A DNA stretch of 64,000 bases, from positions 16,945,231 through 17,009,230 of the forward strand of contig JASFXZ010000014.1 in the NCBI GenBank assembly GCA_032209605.1, given 5' to 3'. Made by a program: the position numbers and the translations under genes. Source of the DNA: Mactromeris polynyma (lineage: Eukaryota > Mollusca > Bivalvia > Venerida > Mactridae). Below are positions 32,540-46,400 of the stretch, piece after piece. Under the pieces are notes generated by a model, which was not told where the DNA came from, ran no database searches, and saw only the letters and a list, made by a program, of their open reading frames with translations. Numbering within the stretch: position 1 is the first letter of the stretch; the number at the start of each line of letters is the position of its first letter.

Positions 32540-35500
32540 TTAACTACATTATTCCGGTTAACTTTACATATGGTTATTGATTTAATATTTTTTGGTTATT
32601 TCGCATTCTGATGCCAGAAATAATATGCCAAAATGGGAGAAAAAATCTTGAAAATCATATCAAGTGAAATAATTTCATGCTGGAAAAAGAAACTTAACAT
32701 ACGTCTATAAAGATAAATAGAAATAATAACCAAACAGCAATTTACAGCCTCGGAACTGTCAGTAAAATACTGGGGTTTAAACCGCACACTTAACCGCTAT
32801 ATATAGTCATTGATTACCAACATATATACATAGGTAGGCAGTGACTAATCACTAAAAGCAATTAACAATTATGTACAATGTACATATCAACAGACACGCT
32901 GTGTATTAAAAACATCCTGCATGTAGAAACAAGCAGCCTTATACTAACCTTGCTCTCAGTAACTTAATTATTTGCATCAGGAGACAAATAATTTGAATGA
33001 CGTCATAATAAAGACAGAAGCTTGGAGAAATCCAACTGAAAGCCATGCCCAAATGATAAGAACGTATACGTAATGCATAGAGAAGTGGATGTTGTATATT
33101 TGCCAACAGAGAAATAACATGCTGATGGTGACACTGTAAATACAGCTCTGTAATTATTCAAGTAATTGCGGAGATTTTTACAACTTGTCGTTTGTTGGCA
33201 TGCCTAAAATATATCAATCATTTTTAAATACTTACTTACATCATTTTATATGTTCGTGTAAAAGTAAATCAGTAACACTTTTAGAAGCTTTTAGCACGTT
33301 TTAAGCTTCGATGTAATGCAAATTCACAGTTGTATGGTTATTTTGTTCTTCTGTTTGTTCACTTTTAATATTCTGTATGTCATAGTACAAATCATATGAT
33401 ACTTAAATGAAGGGTTCGTTTAAAATATTGGGAATTTATAGGCACAGTGTTTCAAACTTTCTATTAAAAATGAACTAGAGGTAGGTTCTATTATACACCT
33501 TGCCTCGTTTGCCAATAACTGGGACCGGAAAATGTTGGCCCCTCAAATACCGAGAGGAGACTGCCAAATAGTATGGCCCCGCATATCGTAATGGTTCAGA
33601 CCGATTAACATCAGGCTAAGTATTTATTTCCAACGAGTAAGAGTCTGTTCAATAAAGTGTTTATTTCCAACGACTGAGCTCCTTAGTATTTATTTCCAAC
33701 GAGTGAGATCCAGCTCAATGTTTAACATACGGCGTATTTTCGAATATTCGTATACGTATTGCTATTCTTACTGACTGTCTCGACTTGTTCGTCTTTCCGG
33801 GGATATGTGCAGGGAGTACTTTTGTGGCTGCTGCCATATAATAGAATGGTATCTGCATGGCTACTGCCATATTGTAGAAATTAATTTTTATGGCTACTGT
33901 CATAGACATGGTACGTTCGTGTGTGCTACTATCTATTATCTTGAAATATGGAACTTATGCTAAATCCATGTCAGACTGGAAATGCTTACCCAAATTTTTA
34001 TGGAGATCTATTATACAAAATTCGCAAGATTCATAATAGTTGTAACTTTAATCAGTTATTTGTTATGCTAATCAATAGATGAATAAAGAAGGGTTATAAT
34101 TCTGGCACAATGAGAACTACCGCCAGTAAGATTTGAAAGAAATCAACAATTTCGACACAAATCACGATGTTTGCATCTTTTTTAACTGCAAGCCAGACAG
34201 TTATGTTTTAAGACTAAATGAAGTCATATTTGTAATCCATACTTGATATGGCAGGATATGAAAGACGATAATGTATTTTAGGATTATGTTCGGGACTTTG
34301 TCATGTGTGTCAGAGCATTAATTACGTTGGCCAGCTTGCGTTTTTATTGGACTGTCTTCCACTTTTGTATGCACTTACGAACTTATCATTGAGGCATTAT
34401 CTATCAATTCTTCAAGTTTCTTTCTTTATTACGACGTCATTTGGCAGTAACAAGGAAATGTTCTCTCTGTTCTGCTGTTTTATAACATAACGTAATCCTC
34501 CCTTAGTAAAGTCGTTACTTTGTTTCGTTTACTAAATACATATCATTCTATATTTTATTCCTATTTGTCTTCAGTTTAAATTCCATTTCCCTGTCACCAG
34601 TATTTAAGATTATGTCTAATTATTAACTATTTTACTTAAGGTTATTGATATATGTTTTATGGACTGTTGTTTTCCCGGAGGTCTGTGTTTAGAGGCATTG
34701 TCTTACGTATTGGGAGTTCCCTTTAGTTATTCTCTCTCTTTTACTATTTTGTGGTTATTTTGAATTATTGGTGTAATAATTTAGTTACTGAGAGAAAGGT
34801 CAATATAAGGCGGTTTGTTTCTTCGTACTGGATTATATACAGTGTATTTGTTATCGTATACGTATAACGTTCAAAGGTTACGACTGGTCACGACAAAGGT
34901 CTGCTGCGGCATATCATCATTTGAAATGCGGTATATGTATGGAGTAATTTGAGTTAACCGGTACTTAAATAGCTACTACTGTCTTATTGTCATGACGTGC
35001 ATAAAGTGATTAATATTTAGATGGCTACAATTGTCTTCTGTGTAATTTTAGTTATTTAGTTCCCCAGTTAGATAACTAGTATTGCGCGTTTACATATAAA
35101 CCATGTGTCCTTGTTTAAAAATTAACAGTTTTAGTGGTAAATGTTTATTCGTATTAATTTAGCGTCTACATCCCTATGGCAAACTCCGCCCACATCATTA
35201 AAAAGAAGGTCTAACCTATCTATTACGGGCATACCATATATGCCGGCCCCGGTTTCGACCGGCATCCGGTCTCCTCCAGTCCCTAACGACCGTTGTACGA
35301 AGGATAGGCTGCTAACATAGTTATACAGCTTCGGTCACATCCAGTAGCACGCATAATGGTTTACATGTTCGGCGGTCAATCTAATAATTACTATTCACAG
35401 TAGACAGGTTTAATACAAATGGAGAATATGAAGAATATAGTTTGTGCTACGATGAATATAGAGTTTTATAAGTTATGTACAAGTGTAACCTCCCTGTTTG

Positions 35501-37260
35501 TAAACAGTGAAATATCACATTTTTCTCAAATTTAAGACCATAAAATAAAATAAATGCAGTGAAATATCACATTTATTTGCCACACGTGAAAACATTGCGT
35601 TGAAGCTCAGTTAACTGATTAAAAAACTGAACTCAACAAATTTAATATTCTTCTCAAAATACCGTACGCGTATCCAGCGCTGGCTACCCTCCTCAAATAT
35701 GGAGTACTGAACGCCTCTGTCCTCCAGAATTGTCTCTATGAGCACGTCATCATTATTTCATGTTTTTTTTGTTTATTTTTTACATATTTTGAAGCAAAAC
35801 ATTTAAATTTAGTTTACAAATATTACAATTGTTTTTTTTTAATTTACAATATTGAAACATATTTTGTCATGACCTATCGCATGTACATGTCCTCGGTACT
35901 GAGCTGAAATAAATTGGTTGAAATTAAGAATTCGATGCATATGTATTTGATATGTGTATGATACTATGAAATACATGACTAACGTCTAATGTTCTCGACG
36001 TCTCAGTCAGTAATGTTGAAGTCAGAGACCTGGATAGTGTCGTCTGATTCTGCGTCAAACATTTCCATCCCCACATCAATTGCAACAATGGTGGTAGAGT
36101 CAGCAATGGGTTGGAATGGAGGGTATCTGAAACATCTCCGGTACGTCTTCGCCGACATCAGATGTTGCCGGGACACTGATCTCGAGTGTCGGCATCTGAG
36201 GCTTGCCATCACTGGTCACTGCGACAGGCACCAGTACCAAGTCAAGACAGTGCCAACAACAAACGTCAGTAGGCCATCTCTTATTTGTCTTCCGTACCCC
36301 CTATATGCTGCCAGTGATACATGTATTACTTAAATTTCAATAGTTTCAATCACAATGTAAGAATTAGCTAATTTGTCTGAAATATTTCAATGAGAACATT
36401 TACCCATTCGATAGCGTCTAATTTGTGCAACATCGCGTCACATCACTATATCTTTATGAATATAAGATTTTGTTCAATACCAAGTCAAATGACGTGTCTG
36501 TGGGGAGTTTTCATATTGACTAGTTCAAAAATGAATTTGTTTGTAAACAACATAATATCGAACAGGAACAGAAGAGGCTGGCTATCACAAAATTTATCAA
36601 TATGTTCACATCAAGTAACCCGCTCAACTGTAAGAAATATTTACTTGTTCTTTGACATTATTTTTGAATGCACCATAAGTTCATCCACTTGTTTTGTGGG
36701 TCGAAATGACCGAGGACGCATCGTGAAATTAATTTTGCAGACAACATAAAATGACGTCCAAATTAATGGTATACAAAAAAGAACAGTACACTAGTCGTGA
36801 ACAGTGACAGGAGATAAACCTATATACAACATTTTGATAACCAGCAGATAATCAGAGTTGCAAAAAGAATTTTCGCCTTACTAATCAAACCAAATTAGAG
36901 CAACCAAATTGTCGTCAACGGTCCTGGCCAATTCGACCCCGTTTTCAACACGCGCACATTATAGAAATTATATCATGGAAACAGAGAAGCAGTATACATT
37001 CTTAATCGTATAGAGAGCTATAACCTTAATTACTGAATAGCACAACCATATTCATATTTTGCTGGAAACGGAACGCTGTCATCTGTAAATCTAAGATCAA
37101 AGGGAAACAACTCGATCGCAGTCACAATTTGCCAAAGGGGAAACAACTCCATAAATTAGCCGAGGTAAGGGCAGTTAATCCGTGTCCTAGCTGATATCTT
37201 GAAAAAAAGCTATATATTCTAACATGTGTATTAGTATACGCCTTAAAATTAGTAATATGA
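32540..37260. other. Gene-poor interval before ELP2
   Basis: AT-rich sequence with family A fragments (32700-32785 minus, 34650-34750 plus), a short three-copy repeat of TATTTATTTCCAACGA around 33618-33710, and a decayed coding-like stretch at 36003-36240. A GC-richer patch at 35185-35390 contains a small hairpin (GCCGGCCCC then GACCGGC) of unknown meaning. No intact gene with supported splice sites was found. Confidence 0.5.
36003..36240 (-). pseudogene. Coding-like fragment with a frame break
   Basis: On the minus strand two adjoining frames look protein-like. One (about 36238-36105) reads VPVAVTSDGKPQMPTLEISV onward and stops. A second, overlapping it, reads FQPIADSTTIVAIDVGMEMF onward to an end NITD before TGA at about 36003. 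A single-base shift would be needed to join them. Acidic and Ser/Thr-rich composition suggests the disordered C-terminal end of a regulator or transposon protein, but the family is not recognised and no splice sites support a live gene. Confidence 0.3.
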
Positions 37261-37287
37261 AATAAGGGGTATGAGTAGACCATAATA

Positions 37288-37405
37288 GGTACGGGTCGAC
37301 TTGGCAAGGTACGAGTTGGCCAAAGAAAGGGTACGAGTTGACCAAAATAAGGTACGAGTTAGCTAAGGTACGAGTTGACTAAGGTACGAGTTGACTAGGT
37401 ACCCG
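37288..37405 (+). repeat. Degenerate GGTACGAGTTG tandem repeat upstream of ELP2
   Basis: Six to seven units of GGTACGAGTTGACTAA-like sequence with uneven spacing (16-29 bases) end about 40 bases before the ELP2 start codon. The last unit is GTTGACTAGGTACC. Its position overlaps the likely ELP2 promoter and 5' leader. Confidence 0.6.
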
Positions 37406-37442
37406 TGAAAATGATAATATCGTGAAACTCACTTAACACAAC

Positions 37443-40400
37443 ATGGCTGCTGTCAACGCATGTTACAGCTGTGGATGTAATCGAACGCCTCATTGTGCCG
37501 ATTGGGGCAGAAATAACCTTATATGCTATGGATCATCGAGAGCCGTTGTACTTTATCAACCTGAGGTGAATGTTATGAAATATAAATGGAAGATAAATGA
37601 GAAAATCAATTAAGTCATGATATTTCTTTCTATTCGTACTCGATATTGTTCGTTTCGATATGACTAAATCAGAAATATGAAGACACTTACTAGCTCCGTG
37701 GTAATGCAAAATGAGTTTCATGGTTGATATAATTATTTAAAACTATTTATATGTAACCTACACCTGTCATACCTAAAACATCATTTTTGTTTGTTGTCAC
37801 ATTGCAAATTAAATTTTAATTATCACACTGGAATTATAAGTCATAATGTTTAATATTTACTTATTCATTTATTGTTTCATGCTTGGTGCAAACATAGAAA
37901 TGCCCACTTGAAGCCGCACTGTTTTCAATTATTATCATGACCAGCTGTTGTTGGATTGTAAATCGAATTGTCTTATAAGTTATGTGGATGATTATTATCA
38001 CCGTGCACATCTAGACTTAAAAGTATTATTCAAGTTAGGTACACTTGTATGATTGCAGATAAAGGAGAGCTGTAAGGAAGGACATATTGCCAGGACCCTC
38101 AATGGACACAAGGGAAATGTCAACTGTGTAAAATGGGTACCATCGCCTGCAAGGGGTAATATTGCTGTGTAACTGTATTTTTCCTCTTATGAAATCCGTA
38201 GAAACTTGACCTTCTCTTACATAATGTTAGTTTGCCTTGTAAACTTTGGTCTTGAACTGTTTAGTTTGTCATGATAGTAAGACTGCATATAAATTATCCA
38301 ATATGTAAGTGAAGTGTTTATTTATTTATAGTGTCACTCCTATTTAAAGGGCCAGCCATTTTTGACTTATGAGGCACCTTCTTTCTGAGCACCTTTACTT
38401 CCTGATTCCTATCCTTTAATGCCAGGCAGGTAGGCGCATGGTGACTAATATTTAAACAGCTGGCAGCTCCCCAACCGGCCATATCAGAACAGACCTTCGA
38501 CCTCCCGCTCCCAAGGCGGACTCCTTAACCACTCAGACAAGGGATGTATGTAAAAATGAATGAAGCAGTCAAGCAGGACATGCCACATACAATATACACA
38601 GCCACCCCAAAATGACAAGGAGGCATGAAAATATATGCATTATCATACTTGTAAACTAGTACAAAATTATTAGGGACAAGCCACAAAGCAAAATGATGGG
38701 TGATAATCATAATGGAAGTACCATCATGGAATGTTCAGTAGTGAAAACACCACTGGGATTTAAACCTGGTTGTAAAGGTGCACCTAACCTTACATTTATC
38801 GTATAATCACCCTAATGAAATGAAGGGGAGGCACAGTGGTCGGGGGTAGAGCATCTGACTCCTGATCCTAAGGTTATGAGTTAAAGCCCTGCGATGAGCG
38901 GGGTTTGATCACAAACTTCAAAATTTCTTAATTTGGTGCGAGTACTGGTTGGTAGCCAGGAAGCAGTCATTGAGAGTGATAAGTATAAGCTGTAAGAATT
39001 TGTTTCACAATTGATGAAGAAGAAATAAGTTAAATGAAATGAACAGTGGAAATAAGCCAATTCTGCTTCACAATAACTATGATTAACTATATTTATGACG
39101 ATATCACTTACTCAGTTACTGCAATATGTAGCTTGGTACAAATCTCACAGTCCCAGTGCAGTGCAGTAATTCACACATAACAACCAACATACACACACAA
39201 AATTCAGCAGCTGTGGATACATGCACACATTGAAATTGGTGATCTGAAACCGACTAGCTGACGAGTAAAGAGCGCAATCATTGCTCAATCAGCATATAAC
39301 TTTTCACCTGTCCTTGCAATAATTATGATGTAATTGTGTCATGAAAATAGTCTGGTCAAGTTTATTGTCCTGTGGTAAACGTAGGATGTGTCAAAGTTTA
39401 GACAGCAGACTGCAAAGTCGCTCGCGATGGTTCATATGCTGTATTGACATCAGGGGCGGTAATCTATGAAAATGCTTGTTTTGATTGGTTATTTACTTTT
39501 ATCTGGACTAACGTTTACCCAAATGTGTGTGTACAATTAATCTCTTGGAATTTGTGATTCATATTCCAAATGTGTGTGTAACATTATTATCTCTCGAAAC
39601 TTCCGTTGTTGGAACTAGGAGCTGTTTGTGCAGCTTATAACTACATTTGTAACTAAAGCGTCTGATCCCTCAATATCTTTGGAAGTGGAGTTTAATATAA
39701 CAGTATATATTTTGACTTCTTTCAGGTCCAGAGACTGAGTTTGTATCGGGTTCTGTTGATAAGACTATCATAGTGTGGACTGCAGATACTCAAAATGTAA
39801 GAAACACAATATTTGCTTGTAAACATTTTGTCAAACAGTTGTATGTTGCTGTTAGTGTCAGATTCTTTGACTATGTAATTGTATTCTGTTTAATATTGAT
39901 ACCTGTTACATCGTACTCGCCATCTACTTTGTATATATAGCAACTATAATAAGGTCCATTTTACACATTTTACTGGCATTTCCAGTTGATTTTGTAAATA
40001 AATTATTTTAATGTAGAGTCTGGTTTGAATATCTGTTTATTTTTATTGACTTTATTTATTAATGCAGGGGTTTGATGTTGAATCTCATGGGTAATATTTT
40101 ACTAGATTTTACCATTTTATAGTCAAAATGATTATATATAATTTAGTGAAAAAAATAACCCTTCAGCCAGAATCCATGGGTCAAAGGGTCAACTCCAGGG
40201 TAAAAATGGAACACCTGTAATGGCGTAGTTGCTGTATATGTGCCGTTAATGGTTGTCATGATATGATAGTAAATGTCTCATTGATTTGGTTCATTAGATA
40301 CGAGTAAAAGGAAAGCTGTAATGCAAATCTTGTAGATGCAGCATCGTTACATTTTAAGTTGTGTTAACCTTGAAAACATTTCATGCTAACTATGTATGCA

Positions 40401-43400
40401 TTTTTCCCAAAATTGGTATCTTTCGTTGGTATCTTTTAATGATATTAAAAAGCTGCAAACTGGCCGTCTTATATAAGTGTGTTGGTGAAATCTCACAAAT
40501 TGATATAGCCATGTCTGCATATTAAAAATTGCGGAACTGTATTCGCAATTATTTCTTAGTTTACAGTAATGTATTTCATTGACAGAGCAGTTTTTAACTA
40601 ATGATTGTTATTTCAGTACAAAGTGTCTCAGGTTCTGACTGGTCATACAGCTCCTGTGACTGCCATTGATGTTGCTATTTCACCTCTCTCTGAAGAGCAA
40701 AGTGAAGGGAAGCAACTCTTCAAAACGGTTATTGTGTCTTCTTCAGTTGATTCTTCGATAAAAGTATGGACCAGGACTGGAACACAAGGTAATTTACTTA
40801 CCTGATGCATTTAAATCTCTCTGATTATAGATGCTTTTAGTACTGAGTAGTACCAGTTTAGCATACATGTCGAGTCACACGCGTTGCTCATGTGTCACAT
40901 GCATTTTCGACCTGAATCACACTCACATGCTTAGTTCTCAAAGACACACGCATTTTCTACTATAATTATATTATATTTCTCAACTTTAAAACAAAACAAA
41001 ATGATGTTAAATGAAATTTTACCCCTATTAGCTCTAGAATCTATCTGAATTGGGTGTTTTTTATTTACCAGGATGTGATAAACAGAAAATACCGCTTTAA
41101 CTGGATAGCAGACTTTTGTTGAAGTTTTAAATTTCCCACCAGCTATCAGGAAAAGCTCTGTAAAGTCTTTAAAATGCATTATTTCAGGAGCTTCCGGGGC
41201 TCCCTCGACCCCCAGCTTTATAATATTACGCTCCTGGCTCAATCTGACCTTAGACAGCTATAGTTTGGTCCTAATATTTAAGGGTTGTCAATACAATTTG
41301 TTCAAACACCTGCATTAACCAGAATTTTCCCATACTTAAGTATACCCTAAAATTTAGCTATTCAGTACACTAACGCTGTCCCATCAAATTTCAGAATATT
41401 CAATATCAAAGCAAAAAGAAACAATTTCTTATTGTGTCGACCGGTTCGTTTATGATGTTCCTGATTGCATCTGATAGGTGCACATAAATTGATAATGTCT
41501 CATCACTTGATGGCAGTTTTAAAAATGATCAGTTGTTGTTATTGGAGTTGCGTTTGACGTCATTAATGCTTGTGCGTTGACGAATATTGATTTCGCACAC
41601 TGAAAGGCATGGAGGCACATGTGTCTTCTCAAAGACAGTTTAGAAGGTTTTTGAGTCTGACTTAATTGAATCTCTTGGAACTATATATTGATAGAGTATG
41701 AATGTATGTTAAGAGGCAAAGTCCATAGTATATTGTGTGGTATATTGTCACCACAGGTGATCGTCACACGTTATGTCATTTATTCCTTCTAGAGTACTCT
41801 CCCTTTATCCTTTCTATAGAATATGTATTTTTACAAGTTCTCTTCATTTATTATACACATATACTATAAAAGGGAGGAAGGGAGAGAACTCTAAAAGGAA
41901 TAAAGGGATATAGTTTGTGTCAATCTCCAGTGAGTGGCACATGTCTATGACTTGGTAGTACAGTGTGGCAATGCTATATCTGTTACAAGTAGACATATAC
42001 TGTCAGACAGCCTACACCACTGGCTATTTAGGTTAGCCAGAACCCTTATTTTAATACAAATAAATTGAGAATAAATGACAAACACGAAATTGAACTAAAA
42101 CAAATATAATTTGTTGCTAAAATCACTTATAATTAAGAATGTGAAGAAAAACAGAAGTTCTTGTGTAAAATAAGCGCAGAAATTGCCACCAGGATGCTAA
42201 CTCCCTGTTGACCTGATTTAAGATTATATAGGTCAATGAGTGGAAAGTTTAAAGCAGGCAAAGACAGATTTTATCCTATAATCTCAACTACAACTACAGC
42301 AGTGTGCAAGGTTTGACGTGTCAGTTGTGATTTGAATTAATAAAATGCCACAATGTTGTTAGTTGGCAACAAAGTAACCTATTGTGAATTGCATAAACTT
42401 GACAAAAGTTTGAACCTTAGAATTTCCCACCCTAATTATTTTTTGTACAAGCAGGTATTTGTAGAGAACTTATTTTATATTTATTGAAAAAAATAAAAAC
42501 AACTTTTTGAAAATGACAAACTGTTACTTCAAACATGTACATGTAGAGACAAATAATAGCTGAAGATCAGCAACAATCAAACAATCGTTGGTGTTAATTT
42601 TGCTGGCGGAAATTTCACACAGTAAAAAGTCAAATATGTTTAAAGAATTTGGTTGGTCTCATGTGGGGGAAAAAAGGGTTTACCATAGACACCAAAATAC
42701 AATTACAATTACAAAGAACTTTCTAAGGGTAAACAAAATATAAGCAAAACATAAGAACCTAATGAAGGTAAAATAGAATATTGGACAAAAGCCTCCGAGA
42801 CAGATCCCCTTCAGTATTTTACTGAAGTGGACACAACCTAAACTGTAATATTACTATTGGTAGGACTAAACCATACCCACTGGAGTTACAAATTGAACAT
42901 GCTAAAACAACATGCATGTGCAATTATTGAGGTTATTTGTCTTCTTTATATACATACAGTGACATCCTTAAAATTGTTACTTTGACATAACCCTACCCAG
43001 AAAATTTAGGGGGGTAGGAAGGTAGGTAATTTATTTCTTTTTAAATTATTTTTTGGCCATACAAGTATAAACTATTAATACACTGCTAAAAAAAATACCC
43101 ACTTAGACTCTTCAAAGAGTATTATTTAAGTAGAGTCCATTTTCATGGGTAGGTAAGGTTATGCCAAACAAACAGTTTTTTCAATTATGGCCTAGCCTGA
43201 AAAATGTATAGTATAATCACTTAAATAACATGTTGTATAAGCTTGGTAGGGGAGGGTATTTCCAACCCTGACATTTTCTGTTGGAGTGTTTGTCCTACCA
43301 GTAAAGCCTTGGGACAGGTTTTATCCGCCTTAGCAATAAGTGACATAACCAGTATTCAAAATACAACAATTGTGCTCAAGTTGACCAAATAGACTCAAAA

Positions 43401-46400
43401 CAACAGTTATATTTTGTATATGACTCTCTTCTCTTGCAATAAATCTGTTGCAATAAGTATGAGTAATTATTGGTAGCAAATCCAATTACAACATGGCAAA
43501 TAAATGCAGTAAAATAAACATAGAATTTCAAAATACATGTAATTGCTTTTATCAGTAAGAGCAATTATTTAATTTATGTAATAATAATCATCTTGATTGT
43601 ACAATCAGCAGCGTTACCTAGTGATACTATGTCTAAGCTACCCTAGGATATCTGTGTTACATGGCAAATTTGTGTAGAGCAGAGTGCATGGTATTATAAG
43701 GTAACAGCTCGTAGTGACATATACCCCAGTGATACCAGTACACAGTGTTCTGAAGCATATAAAACATGACATTTTACATATATATATATAGTTATAACAC
43801 AAAAAAGCATAAAATAAACAAGGTCATAAAATCAGAGTACAATGTTCCGAGGGTGGTAATGTATATTATTACCTCACTCAAAGACTACCAGAAAATGCAA
43901 TTACCACATTACTGTCCCCTATCGGAACTGATACACCTATCTGAACTGGTACCCTATCTTGACTGGTACGCCTATTTGGACTGGTACCCTATTTGAACTG
44001 GTTGTTGAAATCAATTTAATCACAGGAGCTTCAAAATGCTTTAGAGAATACATGTTTCAAGAACATTGAATATTTCAGTACTGAATTTCATTAAAATCTG
44101 CAGACTAATTGTTTTTGTTTTTTCAGATTTTGTCTTGAGCCAGTCTATGAATTATGGTTCTGGCTTTGTGCTTGATTTGTCCTTGATTGTTATACCAAAT
44201 ACTACAAGTGAGTAAATAGCCTTTCTTACTTATAATTACTTGGTAATTAATTTTACTTTTTATCCTATTTTCACCATCTAGATGCACACATCTGTGTTAT
44301 TGAAAGCAATCAGAATTAGGACTCATGTTTTTCAAAATCAAATCACATTAGATGTCCACACGAGATTGTCTCGACTTCTATGATATACTACAGATAGGAT
44401 AAACGGAGAGCACTCTTAAAGGGATAGAGGGAGAGAACTCTAAAAGGGATAGAGGGAGAGAACTCTAAAAGGGATACAGGGAGAGAACTCTAGAAGGGAT
44501 ACAGGGAGAGAACTCTAGAAGGGATAAAGGGAAAGAACTTGTGACAATCTCCTGTTGTTCTGTCTTCATAAGATATTATAACATGCTTGTAACTTTGATA
44601 AAATCTTTTGTCAGACACTTTCAAAAATTCTTATTCCAACAAATATTATGTGTAATGTCTCATTTACATTGGTCAGGCGATTTATCATGGAGGCAAAGAT
44701 CGGAATTGAGCTGGTCTCGGAACCAGCCACATTTCTGCAAGGAGGCTGATGTTGTCGGTAACATGTAGACACTTCTCATTAAAACGTAACAACTACTACT
44801 TGTAGGTTTAATGTTGGCTTGTGCATCGGATGACCAGAAAGTACATGTTTATATTGAGCAACAAAATGAGGATAAAGAACATTTCCAGCCAGTAATCACA
44901 TTGCCTGGTCATGAAGATTGGGTTAGAGCAGTGGAGTTCACTGTAAATGGTAAGTTTCTTTCTCTCAGACAGTGAAATGGTATAAATGTTGTTGTCTGAA
45001 AAGTAATTTTGCTGCACTGTGTAATGTCAATAATAATTTTTTTCCCTAGTAAATTCAACCTATTCTGACCAAACATACCTAGTTTTGCTTGTGTTATGGG
45101 GTTAAAGGATCAATATTGTTGTTAATAATCATGAATAATCATTTTTAGTCAGTCATGCCAGTTGCCTACAAGTAGAATAAGTGCCAATGTGTTACACAAC
45201 TTGTAATAAATATATAATTATGCAGTTATAGTTAATATTATCTTCAGTCAGGATTCTGATATCCAAGCAATCTTGTTTTACTGTATCCAAATCATATGAC
45301 TCTGGCGATGCCACTAACATGAGGTCAGCTACTATATAATCAGAAGTATTTGTGAAGGATTAATTTTTGCCAGTTTACGGATATCATATTCTCGAATATA
45401 AATGCTAGCTAAATATTGTTGTGTTCAGACACAACTGAAAGTTGAAACTCACGAACATTTAACTCGTGAAACAACCTGTTATCTTCAATTAGCTAAATAC
45501 TGGCCTCGTGAAAATGTCTGTTTTTAGAGTACATGCTCTATAGTAGTCCAGCCACGGACGTCTCATCTCCATACTGTCGCTGTACGAAGACGCGTGTAAA
45601 AGTCGGAGTACAGAGACACGTATGCGGGGCTAGCTCTATAGATACATTTCTTGTTAGAAAACAAAGCATCTTAACATTTTAGATATTACCATTATCTTCT
45701 TGCTTATATAATATACATAACAAATATGATAATAATAATGATAATATTATGACAAGAAATGAAATTTTAACATCTTATATACTGGTGATACTTATTATGG
45801 TGATTCTAGCTATTTTGTCAACGATTTCAACACAAATAATAATTTTCGAATTAAAACTGATAAAGAATTATGCAGTATATGAATTATTTATCAAACTTCA
45901 GTCAAAATTTTGCAATCATAGCCGCTTCAATTCAGAGTGTATGTTTACACAGCCGACCCAGTTATTGATGATCAAGCAAAATGTTCCGCTTGAGAATAAG
46001 TTCTTGAAAATAAAGTCACATGATACACTTGTAACAGTTAAATCTAGGCACATATTGGCCTTAAAACTTAAATTGGGATTTTACAAAAACTGCATGTAAA
46101 TGACTATACATTGTATAAGGGTAAGACAATATAAAAACTATACATATACACAAGTGAAAGCACTGACCTTCAAAAGGACACATTTGTAGATTCATAGCCT
46201 TTGACAGCTGGTATTATCTTTCTCAATGTGTGGTGGATATTTGCCAAATGTAAACACTGGGTTTGGATCACTTGGAATTTACTGATAAATGGTTCACATA
46301 GAATATTCAAACTGTTTCCATTAGGTACCGTAGTTCTAGATGTTAATGATGATAAAGTTTATCATTTACTACTTGTATGTTTCCAGCAGTTGTCTGATAT

